NCBI RefSeq assembly: GCF_900323885.1
Contig: NZ_OOHJ01000005.1
Coordinates: 1 to 64,000 of the forward strand
Source: [Actinomadura] parvosata subsp. kistnae
GTDB taxonomy: Bacteria; Actinomycetota; Actinomycetes; Streptosporangiales; Streptosporangiaceae
Length of the DNA: 64,000 nucleotides
Direction of reading: 5' to 3'
The notes below the pieces were generated by a model that worked only from the letters and a program-made list of their open reading frames with translations, ran no database searches and had not been told where the DNA came from. Positions 26,471-35,668 of the stretch are shown piece by piece. Every line of letters begins with the position of its first letter. Position 1 is the first letter of the stretch. The translations under genes and the position numbers were made by a program.

Positions 26471-27697
26471 ATGATGACCGAAGTCGTCACGTTGGACGTC
26501 GAGAAGGGCAAGGAGCTCGGGCTTCGCGAGGCCGACCTCGTGCTGCTCACCGAGACCGGGCTCCCCCGCTCCGCGGGCGGGCATTTCAGCACCGACATTC
26601 CCGACGGGCCGCTCGGGCTGTTCGCCGTCGTCCCGCTGGCCGAGGGCAACCACGGCTTGATCGTGGGCGGGCCGCATCAGGACGGCGACATGGTGTTCTT
26701 CCTTGACGTGGACAAGGGGGCCGTCGTCCTGGTCGATCTGGACGGCGGTGACGAGGGGCTGAAGTTCGAGGTCGTGAACACCTCGCTGGCCTCCTTCGCC
26801 GAGTTCGTCCAGCGGCTGGGCGCGTACGCGGACGCGCCGCCGGCGGAGCGTCCCGCCGACGACAAGGCCCGCCTGGCGGAGATCGCCGCGAGCCTGGAGA
26901 GGCTCGACCCTGAGGCGTTCCGGCACCCGCACTGCTGGTGGGCGATGGTGGTCGCGCGTCACCGGCGGGCGGCGGCCAGGCGGGAAAGGGAGCGGGCGCC
27001 GGCCGCGTCGCACGCCGAGGCGTTCGACCGGGCTCTGGACCGGCTGGAGGAGAAGGGCTGGCGGCACGTCACCGGCGAGGAGTTCGCGTCCGCGACCGGT
27101 GAGTGGGGGCTGCTGGCTCTGCCCCCCGACTTCACGGACGCGTTCGCGGCCGACGGCACCTTGCTCCGGGACGTCGACGTGCGCTGGAGGGGCGGCCTGG
27201 CATCGGAACTGCAGTCGGCCTTCGCCTGGGAAGGGCTCGTGCTCCGCGTGCCCGAGGAGGAGCCGGAGGACGATCCGGAGGACTTCGAAGCCGCGATGGA
27301 CCGGCTCATGGCCGCCGCCCACGGCCCCACCGAGCCAGGCGAAGGCACCGTGACCTGCCTGGCCGCCGACGAGCCGTCCGACCTGTGCCGCATCCTGCGG
27401 GCCTTCGAACTTCTGGCCGCCAAGGGGTACGTGGCCGAGCCCGCGCTCTGGCCCACCACGTCGGGCTGCTGGGAGCGGGTGGCCGAACGCAGCCAGGACA
27501 CGGAGGCGCTCAAGGCCGTCTTCTGGAACACCCAGAGCCACGACAGCGCCTTCGACGTCAGGGGCGACCTGGTCGACCAGCTCCACCTCGGCTGGGCGGG
27601 CGACCCTGAGGAGATCGGCGCGGCTCTGGCCGATGCCGGGCTGGCGGTGCAGGTGCCGCAGGACGAGGGCACGACCTTCATCCTCGACCCCGCCTGA
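26471..27697 (+). CDS. SUKH-4-like immunity/DUF6891-type protein
   Basis: 408-residue cytoplasmic protein. Residues about 10-130 resemble SUKH-4 domains (LTETGLPRSAGGHFS, FVQRLGAY), a fold common in immunity proteins against polymorphic toxins. The C-terminal half (AVFWNTQSHDSAFD, LGWAGDPEEIG) resembles DUF6891, and the middle is charged and Glu-rich. ATG at 26471 with GGAGGG. No toxin gene is adjacent, so an immunity role is only suggested by the domain. Confidence 0.6.
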   Translation: MMTEVVTLDVEKGKELGLREADLVLLTETGLPRSAGGHFSTDIPDGPLGLFAVVPLAEGNHGLIVGGPHQDGDMVFFLDVDKGAVVLVDLDGGDEGLKFEVVNTSLASFAEFVQRLGAYADAPPAERPADDKARLAEIAASLERLDPEAFRHPHCWWAMVVARHRRAAARRERERAPAASHAEAFDRALDRLEEKGWRHVTGEEFASATGEWGLLALPPDFTDAFAADGTLLRDVDVRWRGGLASELQSAFAWEGLVLRVPEEEPEDDPEDFEAAMDRLMAAAHGPTEPGEGTVTCLAADEPSDLCRILRAFELLAAKGYVAEPALWPTTSGCWERVAERSQDTEALKAVFWNTQSHDSAFDVRGDLVDQLHLGWAGDPEEIGAALADAGLAVQVPQDEGTTFILDPA

Positions 27698-27849
27698 TAC
27701 CTGCCCGAAAGGCTGTGGTGGTGCCGCTGCGCCAACGCCTGGAACTCCTGCCGGTCACCGACGACAGGCGTGACGACGTCCCGGTCGTCCTCGATGGCAG
27801 GGCAGTGAGTTGTCCTGGTCGATGGTGGCTGACCCAGTAACTGCCATGA

Positions 27850-27880
27850 GCGGGGCGGCCCCGGGTGAGGGCCGCCCCGC
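27850..27880 (-). terminator. Hairpin terminator of carotenoid oxygenase operon
   Basis: Perfect 12-bp stem (27850-27861 with 27869-27880), 7-nt loop, just past the oxygenase stop on the minus strand. The 27698-27849 gap holds nothing else recognisable. Confidence 0.8.
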
Positions 27881-27888
27881 AGGATGGG

Positions 27889-29237
27889 CTACTGGTCGGT
27901 GGTGTCGGGGATCCAGGAGCCGTGGATGCCGCCGGTGACGCGGCGGGGCAGGTGGACGGTGGCGATCCGGTCGAGGCCGGCGGCGTCCAGGACCAGGAGC
28001 TGGGAGGCGTCCTGCTTGAGGTCGGAGACGACGGTGAGGAGGTAGCCGTCGTCCTCGTTCGCGGCGCCTTCGGCGGGGACGAAGACGGCCTCGCTGGGCA
28101 GGCGGGCGTCGCCGGCCTGGTGGACGCGGCGGGCGCCGGTGGCGCGGTCGTACTTGACGACGCCGTAGCCGCCGTAGCCGTCCTGGTCGGGGAAGGAGAC
28201 GGCGTAGGTGTAGCGGTTCTCGGCGCCGACGTAGTCCTCGTTGAGGGTGGGGAACTCCACGGCGAGGTCGTCGATGGTCTGCTCGTCGACCCTGCCCTGG
28301 GCGAGGTCGACGACCCAGCGGCGGGTGTAGGAGCGGGTGTTGGGTTCGGTGCCGCGGCCGGGCGCGCCGACCCACCAGTTCCAGGACAACTGGAAGCCCT
28401 CGCGGTCGACGGTGGGGCCTTCCAGGACGATGCGGCCCTGGGCGTCCTCGTAGGCGTTGGCGGCGTGCAGCATGTTGCCGGGCTCGATGTCGAACCAGCG
28501 GATCCTGGCGGCGCCGTCGGCGGTGCGGGGCATGACGCCGATGCGGGAGGGCTGGGCGTCGCTCCAGCCGTACGGGATGCCGGAGTGCTCGGCCGGGTCG
28601 AAGGTGACCGAGCCTTCGATGAAGACCACGTGATGGCGGGTGATCGCGAAGTCGTGCTTGAGGGAGGCGGTGGCGCCGGGGATCTCGGCGCTGTGCACGA
28701 TCTGGCCCTTGGCGTCGGCGATGTAGTACAGGAGGTAGGGCGGGAACGGCGAGGAGCCGAAGAAGTGCAGCTCGCCGGTGACCGGGTCGGTCTTGGGGTG
28801 GGCGGTCATCGCGCTGCGCAGCTTGCCGTCGAAGTCGTAGGCGCCGACGGTCTCCAGCTCGGCGTCCAGCTCGAACGGGAAGTTCGCCTCGCACAGGGCG
28901 AGCAGGCGTCCGGCGTGCTCGATGACGTGGGTGCCGGCGACGCTGGCGGTCAGGTCGGGGCCGTGCTCGGTCATGTAGGGGCGCCGTCGAGGGCGGGGGT
29001 GCGCACCCACCGGTTGCGGTACCACTCGGCCCGGCCGTCCCGCAGCCGGATGCCGTGGACCATGCCGCTGCCCTTGAACCAGTGCGTCGGGGTGACGCCC
29101 GGCTTGGGGTTGTGGCTGTTGCGGACCAGCCGGCCGTTCAGCTCGGGCGGCAGGTGGCCTTCGACGGTCAGCCCGGTCGCGGTGATCTCGTCGACGGCGG
29201 GGATGTAGTGGCCGGTCAGGTAGGGCTTGGTGGTCAT
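27889..29237 (-). CDS. Carotenoid cleavage oxygenase, one-base frameshift in this sequence
   Basis: Non-heme iron dioxygenase of the RPE65/carotenoid cleavage family, about 450 codons. The N-terminus (GHLPPELNGRLVRN, HWFKGSGMVHG) lies in one frame from the ATG at 29237 (GAGGAAGAGGAA upstream) and the rest in another. The switch is at a GGGG run, 28978-28981 on the plus strand, where one missing base would restore DGAPYMTEHG. All four iron-binding His are seen (MTAHPKTDP, LKHDFAIT, MLHAANAYED, GIHGSW). Follows the MFS/SRPBCC gene in one operon. Substrate could be a carotenoid or a stilbene. Confidence 0.85.
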
Positions 29238-29281
29238 GGCGTATTCCTCTTCCTCGCTGCGGTTCGGGTGTTGTGCGGTGG

Positions 29282-31114
29282 TCATCGGGCGGGCTGCTCG
29301 GCGCGGGTCTTCAGGGCCGCGAGCCAGGACTGGAGTGAGGCGTGCAGGGCCTGGCGGAGCTGCTCGGCGGCGGCCTCGACGGGCGCCCCGGCCCACGACT
29401 CCTCGGTGCGGACGGTGACGCGGCCGCCGTCGGCGGTGAACGTCCAGACGTGCACGCCGTCGATGCCGCCGGCCGGGCCGCCCCACACGATCCGCTCGCC
29501 GGGGACGACCTCGAAGACGGTGGAGGTGATGTCCAGGCCGTGGGTGGTCCACCGGAAGGAGCTGCCGGGCTCGACGGGGCCGGTGAGCGTGGCGGTGTCG
29601 ATGGCGTCGTTCCAGCTCGGCCAGGCGTCGATGCCGGTGTGCAGCGCCCACACCCGCTCGATCGGGGCGTCGATGGTGGTGGACAGGCGGACGATCACGG
29701 GGGCGGTCTCGTCGATGGTGCGCATTTCGGGGTTCCTTTCGGTCGGACGGGTGAGACAGGCGGCCAGGACGGCCGTGGCGAGCAGGACGGCGGCCGAGGC
29801 GGTGAACGCCGCGCGGTAGCCGTCGGTGAGGGCCTGGAGGTGCGGCGAAGTGGAGCCCGCGGTGACCGATCCGGCCAGCGTGGCCAGGACGGCCAGGCCG
29901 ATCGCGCCGCCGACCTGGCGGGTGGTGTTCACCAGCCCGCCGGCCGTTCCGGAGTCCTCCCTGGCGACCCCGTCCATGGACAGGTCGGTGAGCTGGATGA
30001 AGGCGACGCTGAGGCCGAGCCCGATGAGGACGCTCGGACCGAGCACGTCGGCGAGGTAGGAGCCTCCGGCGCTGATCCGCGCTAGCCACAGCGTCCCGGC
30101 GGCCTGCACGAGCAGGGCGGACAGCAGCGTACGGCGGGGCCCGAGCCGGGCGGTGAGCCGTGCGGACAACGCGGAGCCGGCCATGATGGCGCCGGCGAGC
30201 GGAAGCTGGCCCAGACCGGTGAGCAGCGGGCTCTCGCCGAGGACCTCCTGCTGGTAGAGCGGCAGGAAGAAGAACAGCGCGAGCCACACCGACCCGAACA
30301 GGGCCATCAGCAGGTTTCCGGCGGCCACCCGGCCGCCCCGCACCAGCCGCGGCGGCACCAGCGGATCGGGATGCCGGCGTTCCACCAGGACGAACACCGC
30401 GCCGAGCACGGCGGCGAGGGCGAAGGCGCCCAGGACGCGCCCATCGGTCCAGCCTTGGGCGCGGGCCGTGCTCAGCCCCCATACCAGGCCGGTCAGGGAC
30501 AGCGTGATCGCCAGGGTGCCGAGCGGGTCGAACCGGCCGCCGCCGCGCGGCTGGGCGCGCGGGGTGCCGAGCGCGACGGCGAGCAGCACCGCGAAGGCGC
30601 CGGCGGTGACGGCGAGGAACAGCGCCCGCCAGCCCCACGCCTGGGCCAGCAGGCCGCCCAGGAGCACCCCGGCGGCGCCGCCGGCACCCGAGACCGCGCC
30701 CCACACCCCGAGCGCCCTGGCCCGGCCGGGGCCGGGCGGGAACAGGCCCATCACCACGGCCAGCGCGGCCGGGGCGATCGCCGCCGCGCCCACCCCCTGC
30801 ACGGCGCGGGCCGTGATCAGCACCCCCGCCGAGGACGCCAGGCCCGACACGGCCGAGGCCGCTCCGAAGACCGCCAGCCCGCCCAGCAGGAGCCTGCGAT
30901 GGCCCAGCAGGTCCGCGGCCCGCCCGCCGGCCAGCAGCAGGGCGCCGAACGCCAGCCCGTAGGCGTTGACGACCCACGTCGTGCCGCCGTCGGAAAGCCC
31001 GGCGCCGTCCCGGATCTGCGGGAGCGCCACGTTGACGATCGAGTTGCCGAGCACGACGAGGAACTGCGCCGCGGCCAAGGCCGCGAGCGCCGGGCCCGTG
31101 GCTGTCTTACGCAT
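29282..31114 (-). CDS. MFS drug exporter fused to SRPBCC domain
   Basis: About 610 residues. Residues 1-455 form a DHA2-type MFS transporter (FLVVLGNSIVNVALPQI, WVVNAYGLAFGALLLAGGRAADLLG, LFFFLPLYQQEVLGESPL). Residues about 465-610 form an SRPBCC/START-like ligand-binding domain (TTIDAPIERVWALHTGIDAWPSWN, FRWTTHGLDI). An AAAGGAA site and ATG lie exactly at the domain joint, so the second part may also be made separately, or the fusion may come from loss of a stop. The start at MRKTATG (31114) has GGAG; an earlier ATG lies inside the operator. Confidence 0.82.
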   Translation of the reverse strand: MRKTATGPALAALAAAQFLVVLGNSIVNVALPQIRDGAGLSDGGTTWVVNAYGLAFGALLLAGGRAADLLGHRRLLLGGLAVFGAASAVSGLASSAGVLITARAVQGVGAAAIAPAALAVVMGLFPPGPGRARALGVWGAVSGAGGAAGVLLGGLLAQAWGWRALFLAVTAGAFAVLLAVALGTPRAQPRGGGRFDPLGTLAITLSLTGLVWGLSTARAQGWTDGRVLGAFALAAVLGAVFVLVERRHPDPLVPPRLVRGGRVAAGNLLMALFGSVWLALFFFLPLYQQEVLGESPLLTGLGQLPLAGAIMAGSALSARLTARLGPRRTLLSALLVQAAGTLWLARISAGGSYLADVLGPSVLIGLGLSVAFIQLTDLSMDGVAREDSGTAGGLVNTTRQVGGAIGLAVLATLAGSVTAGSTSPHLQALTDGYRAAFTASAAVLLATAVLAACLTRPTERNPEMRTIDETAPVIVRLSTTIDAPIERVWALHTGIDAWPSWNDAIDTATLTGPVEPGSSFRWTTHGLDITSTVFEVVPGERIVWGGPAGGIDGVHVWTFTADGGRVTVRTEESWAGAPVEAAAEQLRQALHASLQSWLAALKTRAEQPAR

Positions 31115-31127
31115 CTCCGACTCCAGA

Positions 31128-31150
31128 AGTGTGTGGTTGACCACTCAGTG
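31128..31150 (-). promoter_or_regulatory. TetR-type operator before MFS gene
   Basis: Read toward the MFS gene this contains TGAGTGGT, six bases and ACACAC, an imperfect palindrome resembling the site at 31785-31806 in front of the TetR gene. It lies 14 bp before the MFS start. Confidence 0.5.
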
Positions 31151-31218
31151 TTGTGTGGCAAAGGAAGGCGGGGCTCGAGCCCCGCCGGCGCCGTCCCGGG
31201 CGGATCGCCCGGGAGGGC

Positions 31219-31785
31219 TCAGTAGTGCGTGATGCCCGCCGACAGAGTCCGCGTCCAGGGCGCCTGCACCTCGTCGGCGCCGATGGACACCAGCAGGTGG
31301 CACAGCATGCCCGTGGCGAAGAAGTCCTGGACCTGGGCCTCGCCGCCGCCGGAGGCGCCGCGCACGTACTCCACCAGCCGGGCGTAGCCCTGCCGGACCG
31401 CCTCGCGCACGGCCGGCTCGGACACCGCCGCCGCCTGGGCGTGCAACTGGATCAGCATCAGGTCGTTGTCGCTGATGAGCTGTGCGTAGGCGTCGCCCAT
31501 CGCGTGCAGGACGGTCTCGGGCGAGCCGCCGCCGTGGGTGGCCACCGCCTGCTCCAGCGCGCCGCGCACCTTCACGAAGCAGTGCTCGACGACCGCCACG
31601 AACAGCGACTCCTTGCTCGGGAACAGCCGGTAGACGTAGGCCTGGGAGATGCCCGCCGCCTTGGCCACCTCCGTCGTGGTCGTGCCCCAGTAGCCGCGGG
31701 CCGCGAAGGCGCCGATGGCGGTGGCGAGCACCGTCTCCCGGCGCTCGTCGGCGGTGGACAGCTGTCGTGCTCGGCTCGTCGTCAT
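31219..31785 (-). CDS. TetR-family regulator of the MFS/oxygenase operon
   Basis: 188-residue TetR repressor: HTH at about residues 20-65 (TTTTEVAKAAGISQAYVYRLF) and a helical ligand domain. The ATG at 31785 touches its own palindromic operator, which fits autoregulation. It lies upstream of, and in the same direction as, the MFS-SRPBCC and carotenoid oxygenase genes, whose promoter has a similar site. Confidence 0.88.
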   Translation of the reverse strand: MTTSRARQLSTADERRETVLATAIGAFAARGYWGTTTTEVAKAAGISQAYVYRLFPSKESLFVAVVEHCFVKVRGALEQAVATHGGGSPETVLHAMGDAYAQLISDNDLMLIQLHAQAAAVSEPAVREAVRQGYARLVEYVRGASGGGEAQVQDFFATGMLCHLLVSIGADEVQAPWTRTLSAGITHY

Positions 31786-31806
31786 GTGAGTAATAAACCA
31801 CTCACA
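31785..31806 (-). promoter_or_regulatory. Autoregulatory palindrome of TetR gene
   Basis: TGTGAGT and ACTCACA, perfect 7-bp arms with 8 nt between, overlapping the start codon of the TetR gene. A related site precedes the MFS gene. Confidence 0.6.
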
Positions 31807-31924
31807 CTTTCCGATGTCAAACGCCGAGCCCGCGCCGACGTCGGCCATCGCGCGCAGCACGTCGATCTCCGCTGCCCGGCATGGACGGCACCAGGACCAA
31901 CGACGAGATCGCGGCCCGGCTGCC

Positions 31925-32602
31925 TCAGCCGGGCGCCACGCGGGAGCGCGGCGGTGGCAGTCGGAACAGGTCCTTCAGCCTGCGCAGCGCCTTCTCGTCG
32001 CCGCTGGTCGTCGCGGTGCCGCCGTCGATGGCCTCGGCCAGGGTGAGCCGCTGGCCGGTCAGGTCGAGGAACGCCTCCTCGCCGATCGTGACGACGGCGT
32101 CCGGACGCTGGGCGGGCCCGTGCAGGGTGTCGATGGTGCCGTCCTCGACCCGGGCGTGGAAGACCTCGTCGCCGACGCGGAACTCGTACGTCGCCCGGAG
32201 CCCGGCGGCGGCCTCCGGGGCGAAGCAGGCGCGCAGCCCGAGCACCGCCCAGCCGGGGTGGAACGTCTCGCCGTCGCGCCGCTCGCCCATCGCCCACTTC
32301 AGCCCCCACCGGGCCAGCTCCAGGACGGCGGGGCCGAGCTCTTCGCCGGCCTCGGTGAGGGCGTAGGCGGGGGTGCGGGCGGGCGGCGGGAGGGTGATCT
32401 TGTGGGCCAGCCCCTCGCGTTCGAGCTGCTTCAGGCGGGCGGCGAGCAGGCCGGTGCCGAGGCCGCGCAGGCTGGCCTGCAGATCCCCGAACCGTTTCGG
32501 CCCGGTCAGCAGCTCGCGGATCAGCAGCAGCGTCCAGCGCTCGCCGACGAGGTCGAGGGTGCGCGCGGTCGCGCAGTACTGGTTGTAGGTTCGCTGTTCC
32601 AC
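31925..32602 (-). CDS. HxlR-family regulator with SCP2-like domain
   Basis: 225 residues. An HxlR winged helix (CATARTLDLVGERWTLLLIRELL, RFGDLQ, LAARLKQLEREGL) is followed by a sterol-carrier-like SCP2 domain (DAVVTIGEEAFLDLTGQRLTL) that may bind a lipophilic ligand. GTG start at 32602. A near-palindrome lies just upstream (32608-32619), so self-control is likely. Divergent from the NCS1 permease operon, which it could also control. Confidence 0.85.
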   Translation of the reverse strand: MEQRTYNQYCATARTLDLVGERWTLLLIRELLTGPKRFGDLQASLRGLGTGLLAARLKQLEREGLAHKITLPPPARTPAYALTEAGEELGPAVLELARWGLKWAMGERRDGETFHPGWAVLGLRACFAPEAAAGLRATYEFRVGDEVFHARVEDGTIDTLHGPAQRPDAVVTIGEEAFLDLTGQRLTLAEAIDGGTATTSGDEKALRRLKDLFRLPPPRSRVAPG

Positions 32603-32607
32603 TTCAC

Positions 32608-32619
32608 CACTCTAAAGTG
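32608..32619. promoter_or_regulatory. Near-palindrome at HxlR promoter
   Basis: CACTCTAAAGTG, 10 of 12 positions symmetric, 6 bp upstream of the HxlR GTG. Its AT-rich centre also resembles a -10 region. Confidence 0.4.
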
Positions 32620-32774
32620 CGGGCTTCCTCTTCTTGAACGGACGCGAGCGAGGGTGTGCATGATGCACGGCCGAGCCGCCAAGGCTGTGTGATGTCACCA
32701 CTGACTCCGGTCTGACCAGCGCATATGGTGGCCGCCAAGCACCCCGTCCCCGCTTGTAAGCGAAGGAGCCCGGC

Positions 32775-34088
32775 ATGTCCTCTGCTGTCGGTGTCGACGA
32801 TTACGCGCTCACCAGGGTCCCCCCGAGCGCCCGCTACTCCTGGTGGTCGGTCGCCGTCCAACGGTTCGGCCAGGTCTCCGCGCTCAGCCAGTTCCTGCTC
32901 GGCGCCACGCTCGGCTTCGGGATGGGGTTCTGGGAGGCGTTCCTCGCGCTCACCCTGGGTGCCGTCATCCTGGAGGTCGTGGCCGTCTTCGTCGGCGTCA
33001 TCGGGGTGCGGGAGGGGCTGTCCACGTCCATGCTGGCCCGCTGGACGGGGTTCGGCCGGTCCGGGTCCGCGCTGATCGGGCTGGCGATCGGCATCAGCCT
33101 CGTCGGCTGGTTCGGCATCCAGTCGGCGGTCTCCGCGCAGGGGCTGGCCGCCCTGGTGGGCGTGCTGCCCGAGTGGGGCTGGTCGCTCGTGTTCGGGCTG
33201 GTGGTGACGGCGATCGTGCTGTGGGGCTTCGGCTCGATGGCCTGGACGGCGTACGTCACCGTGCCCGCGTTCCTCGTCCTGGTCGGCTGGTCGATCATCA
33301 GCGAGCTGTCGCGCCACGACGTGGGCGCGCTGATGGCGTCGGCGCCGCCGGGCCCGCAGCTCACGCTGCTGCAGGGGACGACGCTGGTCGCCGGCGGGTT
33401 CATCGTGGGCTCGATCATCACGCCCGACATGACCCGGTTCAACCGCAGCGTCGCGGACGTGGTCAAGCAGACGGTGCTCGGCGTCACCCTCGGCGAGTAC
33501 GTCATCGGCCTGGCCGGCGTCCTGCTCGCGCACGCCGTCGGCACCAGCGAGATCACCACCATCGTCACCTCGTCGGTGGGCTGGGTCGGGATCCTCGTCA
33601 TCGTCGCCGGCACCGTGAAGATCAACGACTGGAACCTGTACTCCTCCGGCCTCGGCCTGGTGAACTTCGTCGGCACCGTCTTCGGCAGGCGCGTGCACCG
33701 CGGCCTGGCCACCGCGCTCATCGGCCTGGTCGGCAGCGTGCTGGCCGCGGCCGGCATCCTCGACGCCTTCACCGAGTTCCTGACGCTGCTGGGCGTGGCG
33801 TTCCCGCCGATCGCCGGGATCATGGTCGCCGAGTACTTCGTGGTCCGGCGCTGGCGCGGCGACCTGGAGGCCGCCAGGGCGGGCGGGGGACTGCCCGAGC
33901 GGGCCCCGGCGTGGGTGCCGGCCACGCTGGTGATCTGGCTGGTCGCGGCGCTGGTCGGCAGGTTCGTCGAGGTCGGGCTGGGCAGCATCAACGCGCTGGT
34001 CGTGGCGTTCGTCCTGTACGTGGTGGCCGGGAAGCTGGGCCTGGTGCGGGGCGTGGGGGAGAGCCGTACCGAGCTGGTGCGGGCCTGA
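32775..34088 (+). CDS. NCS1-family cytosine/purine-type permease
   Basis: 437-residue permease of the nucleobase:cation symporter-1 family (CodB-like), about 12 helices (SARYSWWSVAVQRFGQ near the N-terminus, TPDMTRFNRSVADVV mid-protein). AAGGAG before the ATG. First gene of the operon with HyuA-like, two DUF917 and SDR genes, so it likely imports the cyclic amide or nucleobase-like compound they degrade (hydantoin, oxoproline or similar). Confidence 0.88.
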   Translation: MSSAVGVDDYALTRVPPSARYSWWSVAVQRFGQVSALSQFLLGATLGFGMGFWEAFLALTLGAVILEVVAVFVGVIGVREGLSTSMLARWTGFGRSGSALIGLAIGISLVGWFGIQSAVSAQGLAALVGVLPEWGWSLVFGLVVTAIVLWGFGSMAWTAYVTVPAFLVLVGWSIISELSRHDVGALMASAPPGPQLTLLQGTTLVAGGFIVGSIITPDMTRFNRSVADVVKQTVLGVTLGEYVIGLAGVLLAHAVGTSEITTIVTSSVGWVGILVIVAGTVKINDWNLYSSGLGLVNFVGTVFGRRVHRGLATALIGLVGSVLAAAGILDAFTEFLTLLGVAFPPIAGIMVAEYFVVRRWRGDLEAARAGGGLPERAPAWVPATLVIWLVAALVGRFVEVGLGSINALVVAFVLYVVAGKLGLVRGVGESRTELVRA

Positions 34089-34111
34089 GAAGACAAGTGA
34101 GGGGATATTCC

Positions 34112-35662
34112 GTGCGTATCGGCATCGACGTGGGCGGCACCAACACCGACGCCGTCCTCCTGGACGGGCGGCAGGTGCTCGCCGCCGTCAAGACCAGCAC
34201 CACCGCCGACGTCACCTCCGGCATCGTGGCCGCCATCGCGGGGCTGCAGGAGCAGCGGCCGTTCGACCCGGCGGACGTGCGGGCCGTGATGATCGGCACC
34301 ACGCACTTCATCAACGCCCTGGTCGAGGCCCGCAGGCTGGCCCCGACGGCGGCGCTGCGGCTGAGCCTGCCCGCCGGGGCGTCGCTGCCGCCGATGGTCG
34401 ACTGGCCGGGCCGGCTGATCGAGGCGGTGTCCGGGCGCGGCTACCTGGTGCACGGCGGCCACGAGTTCGACGGCCGGCACATCGCCGAGCTGGACGAGGC
34501 CGAGGTGCGCAAGGCCGCCGCCGACATGGGCCAGGCCGGGGTCCGCAGCGTCGCGATCACGTCGGTGTTCTCGCCGGTCAACGCCGAGTTCGAGGCGCGC
34601 GCCGCGGAGATCGTCGCCGCCGAGCTGCCGGACGTGGCCATCTCGCTGTCCTCCGAGATCGGCCGCATCGGGCTGCTGGAGCGGGAGAACGCCACCATCA
34701 TCAACGCCGCGCTGCGCGAGCTGGCCGCCCACATCGTGGACGGCCTGGCCTCCTCCGTCTCCGGCGCCGGCATCACCGCGCCGCTCTACCTCAGCCAGAA
34801 CGACGGCACCCTCATGGACGTCGACTTCGCCCGCCGCTACCCCGTGGCAACGTTCGCATCCGGGCCCACCAACTCCATGCGCGGCGCCGCCGTCCTGTCA
34901 GGGCTCGACACCTGCGCGGTCGTGGACGTCGGCGGCACCACCAGCGACGTCGGCGTGCTGCGGCACGGCTTCCCGCGCGAGGCCACCACCGACGTCACCG
35001 TGGCCGGCATCCGCACCAACTTCCGCATGCCGGACGTGCTGTCCATCGGCATCGGCGGCGGCAGCCGGGTCAGGGACGGCGCGGTCGGGCCCGACTCCGT
35101 CGGCTACGAGCTGACCAGCAAGGCGCTCGTGTTCGGCGGCGACACGCTGACCGCCACCGACATCGCCGTGGCCGCCGGCCGCGCCGAGATCGGCGACCCC
35201 TCCCTCGTCGCCCACCTCGACAAGAGCCTGGTCGAGGCGGCGTTGCGGCGCATCGCCGCCGACGTCGCCGACGTGGTCGAGCGCATGCGCACCTCCGCCG
35301 AGCCGCTGCCCGTCGTGGCCGTCGGCGGCGGCTCCGTGCTCCTGCCCGACGAGCTGGCCGGCGCCGGCGAGGTACGCCGTCCCGACCACTACGCCGTCGC
35401 CAACGCCATCGGTGCCGCCATCGCCCAGATCGGCGGCGAGGTGGACCGCGTGTACGCCGTGGAGCCCGGCCGCCGCGACGCCGTCGTGGACGCCGCCAAG
35501 CAGGAGGCCGTGGACCGGGCCGTCGCCGCCGGCGCGTCCCCCTCGACCGTGCAGATCGTGGACTTCGACGAGGTGCCGATCCCGTACCTGCCCGGCAACG
35601 CCACCCGCATCAGGGCCAAGGCCGTGGGCGAACTCCAGCTCACCGACGCGAAGGGACGCTGA
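34112..35662 (+). CDS. Hydantoinase/oxoprolinase-family protein (HyuA-like)
   Basis: 516-residue ATP-dependent amide-ring hydrolase of the HyuA/oxoprolinase group, with an actin-like nucleotide fold: phosphate loop 1 IGIDVGGTNTDAVLLDG, later ASGPTNSMRGAA, VVDVGGTTSDVGVL, and VAVGGGSVLLPDEL. GTG at 34112 with GTGAGGGG upstream. The usual HyuB partner is absent, and DUF917 proteins take its place, a combination known from other genomes. Substrate unknown. Confidence 0.87.
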   Translation: MRIGIDVGGTNTDAVLLDGRQVLAAVKTSTTADVTSGIVAAIAGLQEQRPFDPADVRAVMIGTTHFINALVEARRLAPTAALRLSLPAGASLPPMVDWPGRLIEAVSGRGYLVHGGHEFDGRHIAELDEAEVRKAAADMGQAGVRSVAITSVFSPVNAEFEARAAEIVAAELPDVAISLSSEIGRIGLLERENATIINAALRELAAHIVDGLASSVSGAGITAPLYLSQNDGTLMDVDFARRYPVATFASGPTNSMRGAAVLSGLDTCAVVDVGGTTSDVGVLRHGFPREATTDVTVAGIRTNFRMPDVLSIGIGGGSRVRDGAVGPDSVGYELTSKALVFGGDTLTATDIAVAAGRAEIGDPSLVAHLDKSLVEAALRRIAADVADVVERMRTSAEPLPVVAVGGGSVLLPDELAGAGEVRRPDHYAVANAIGAAIAQIGGEVDRVYAVEPGRRDAVVDAAKQEAVDRAVAAGASPSTVQIVDFDEVPIPYLPGNATRIRAKAVGELQLTDAKGR

Positions 35663-35668
35663 CACCAC

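Noticed and set aside
31807..31924. Gene fragment between TetR and HxlR genes
   Set aside because: Short peptide-like pieces on both strands, but nothing long enough or similar enough to call.
32690..32720. Fifth ECF-type promoter (TGTCAC ... CCGGTC) before the NCS1 permease
   Set aside because: The two halves are present but far too close together to match the fixed 28-bp element.
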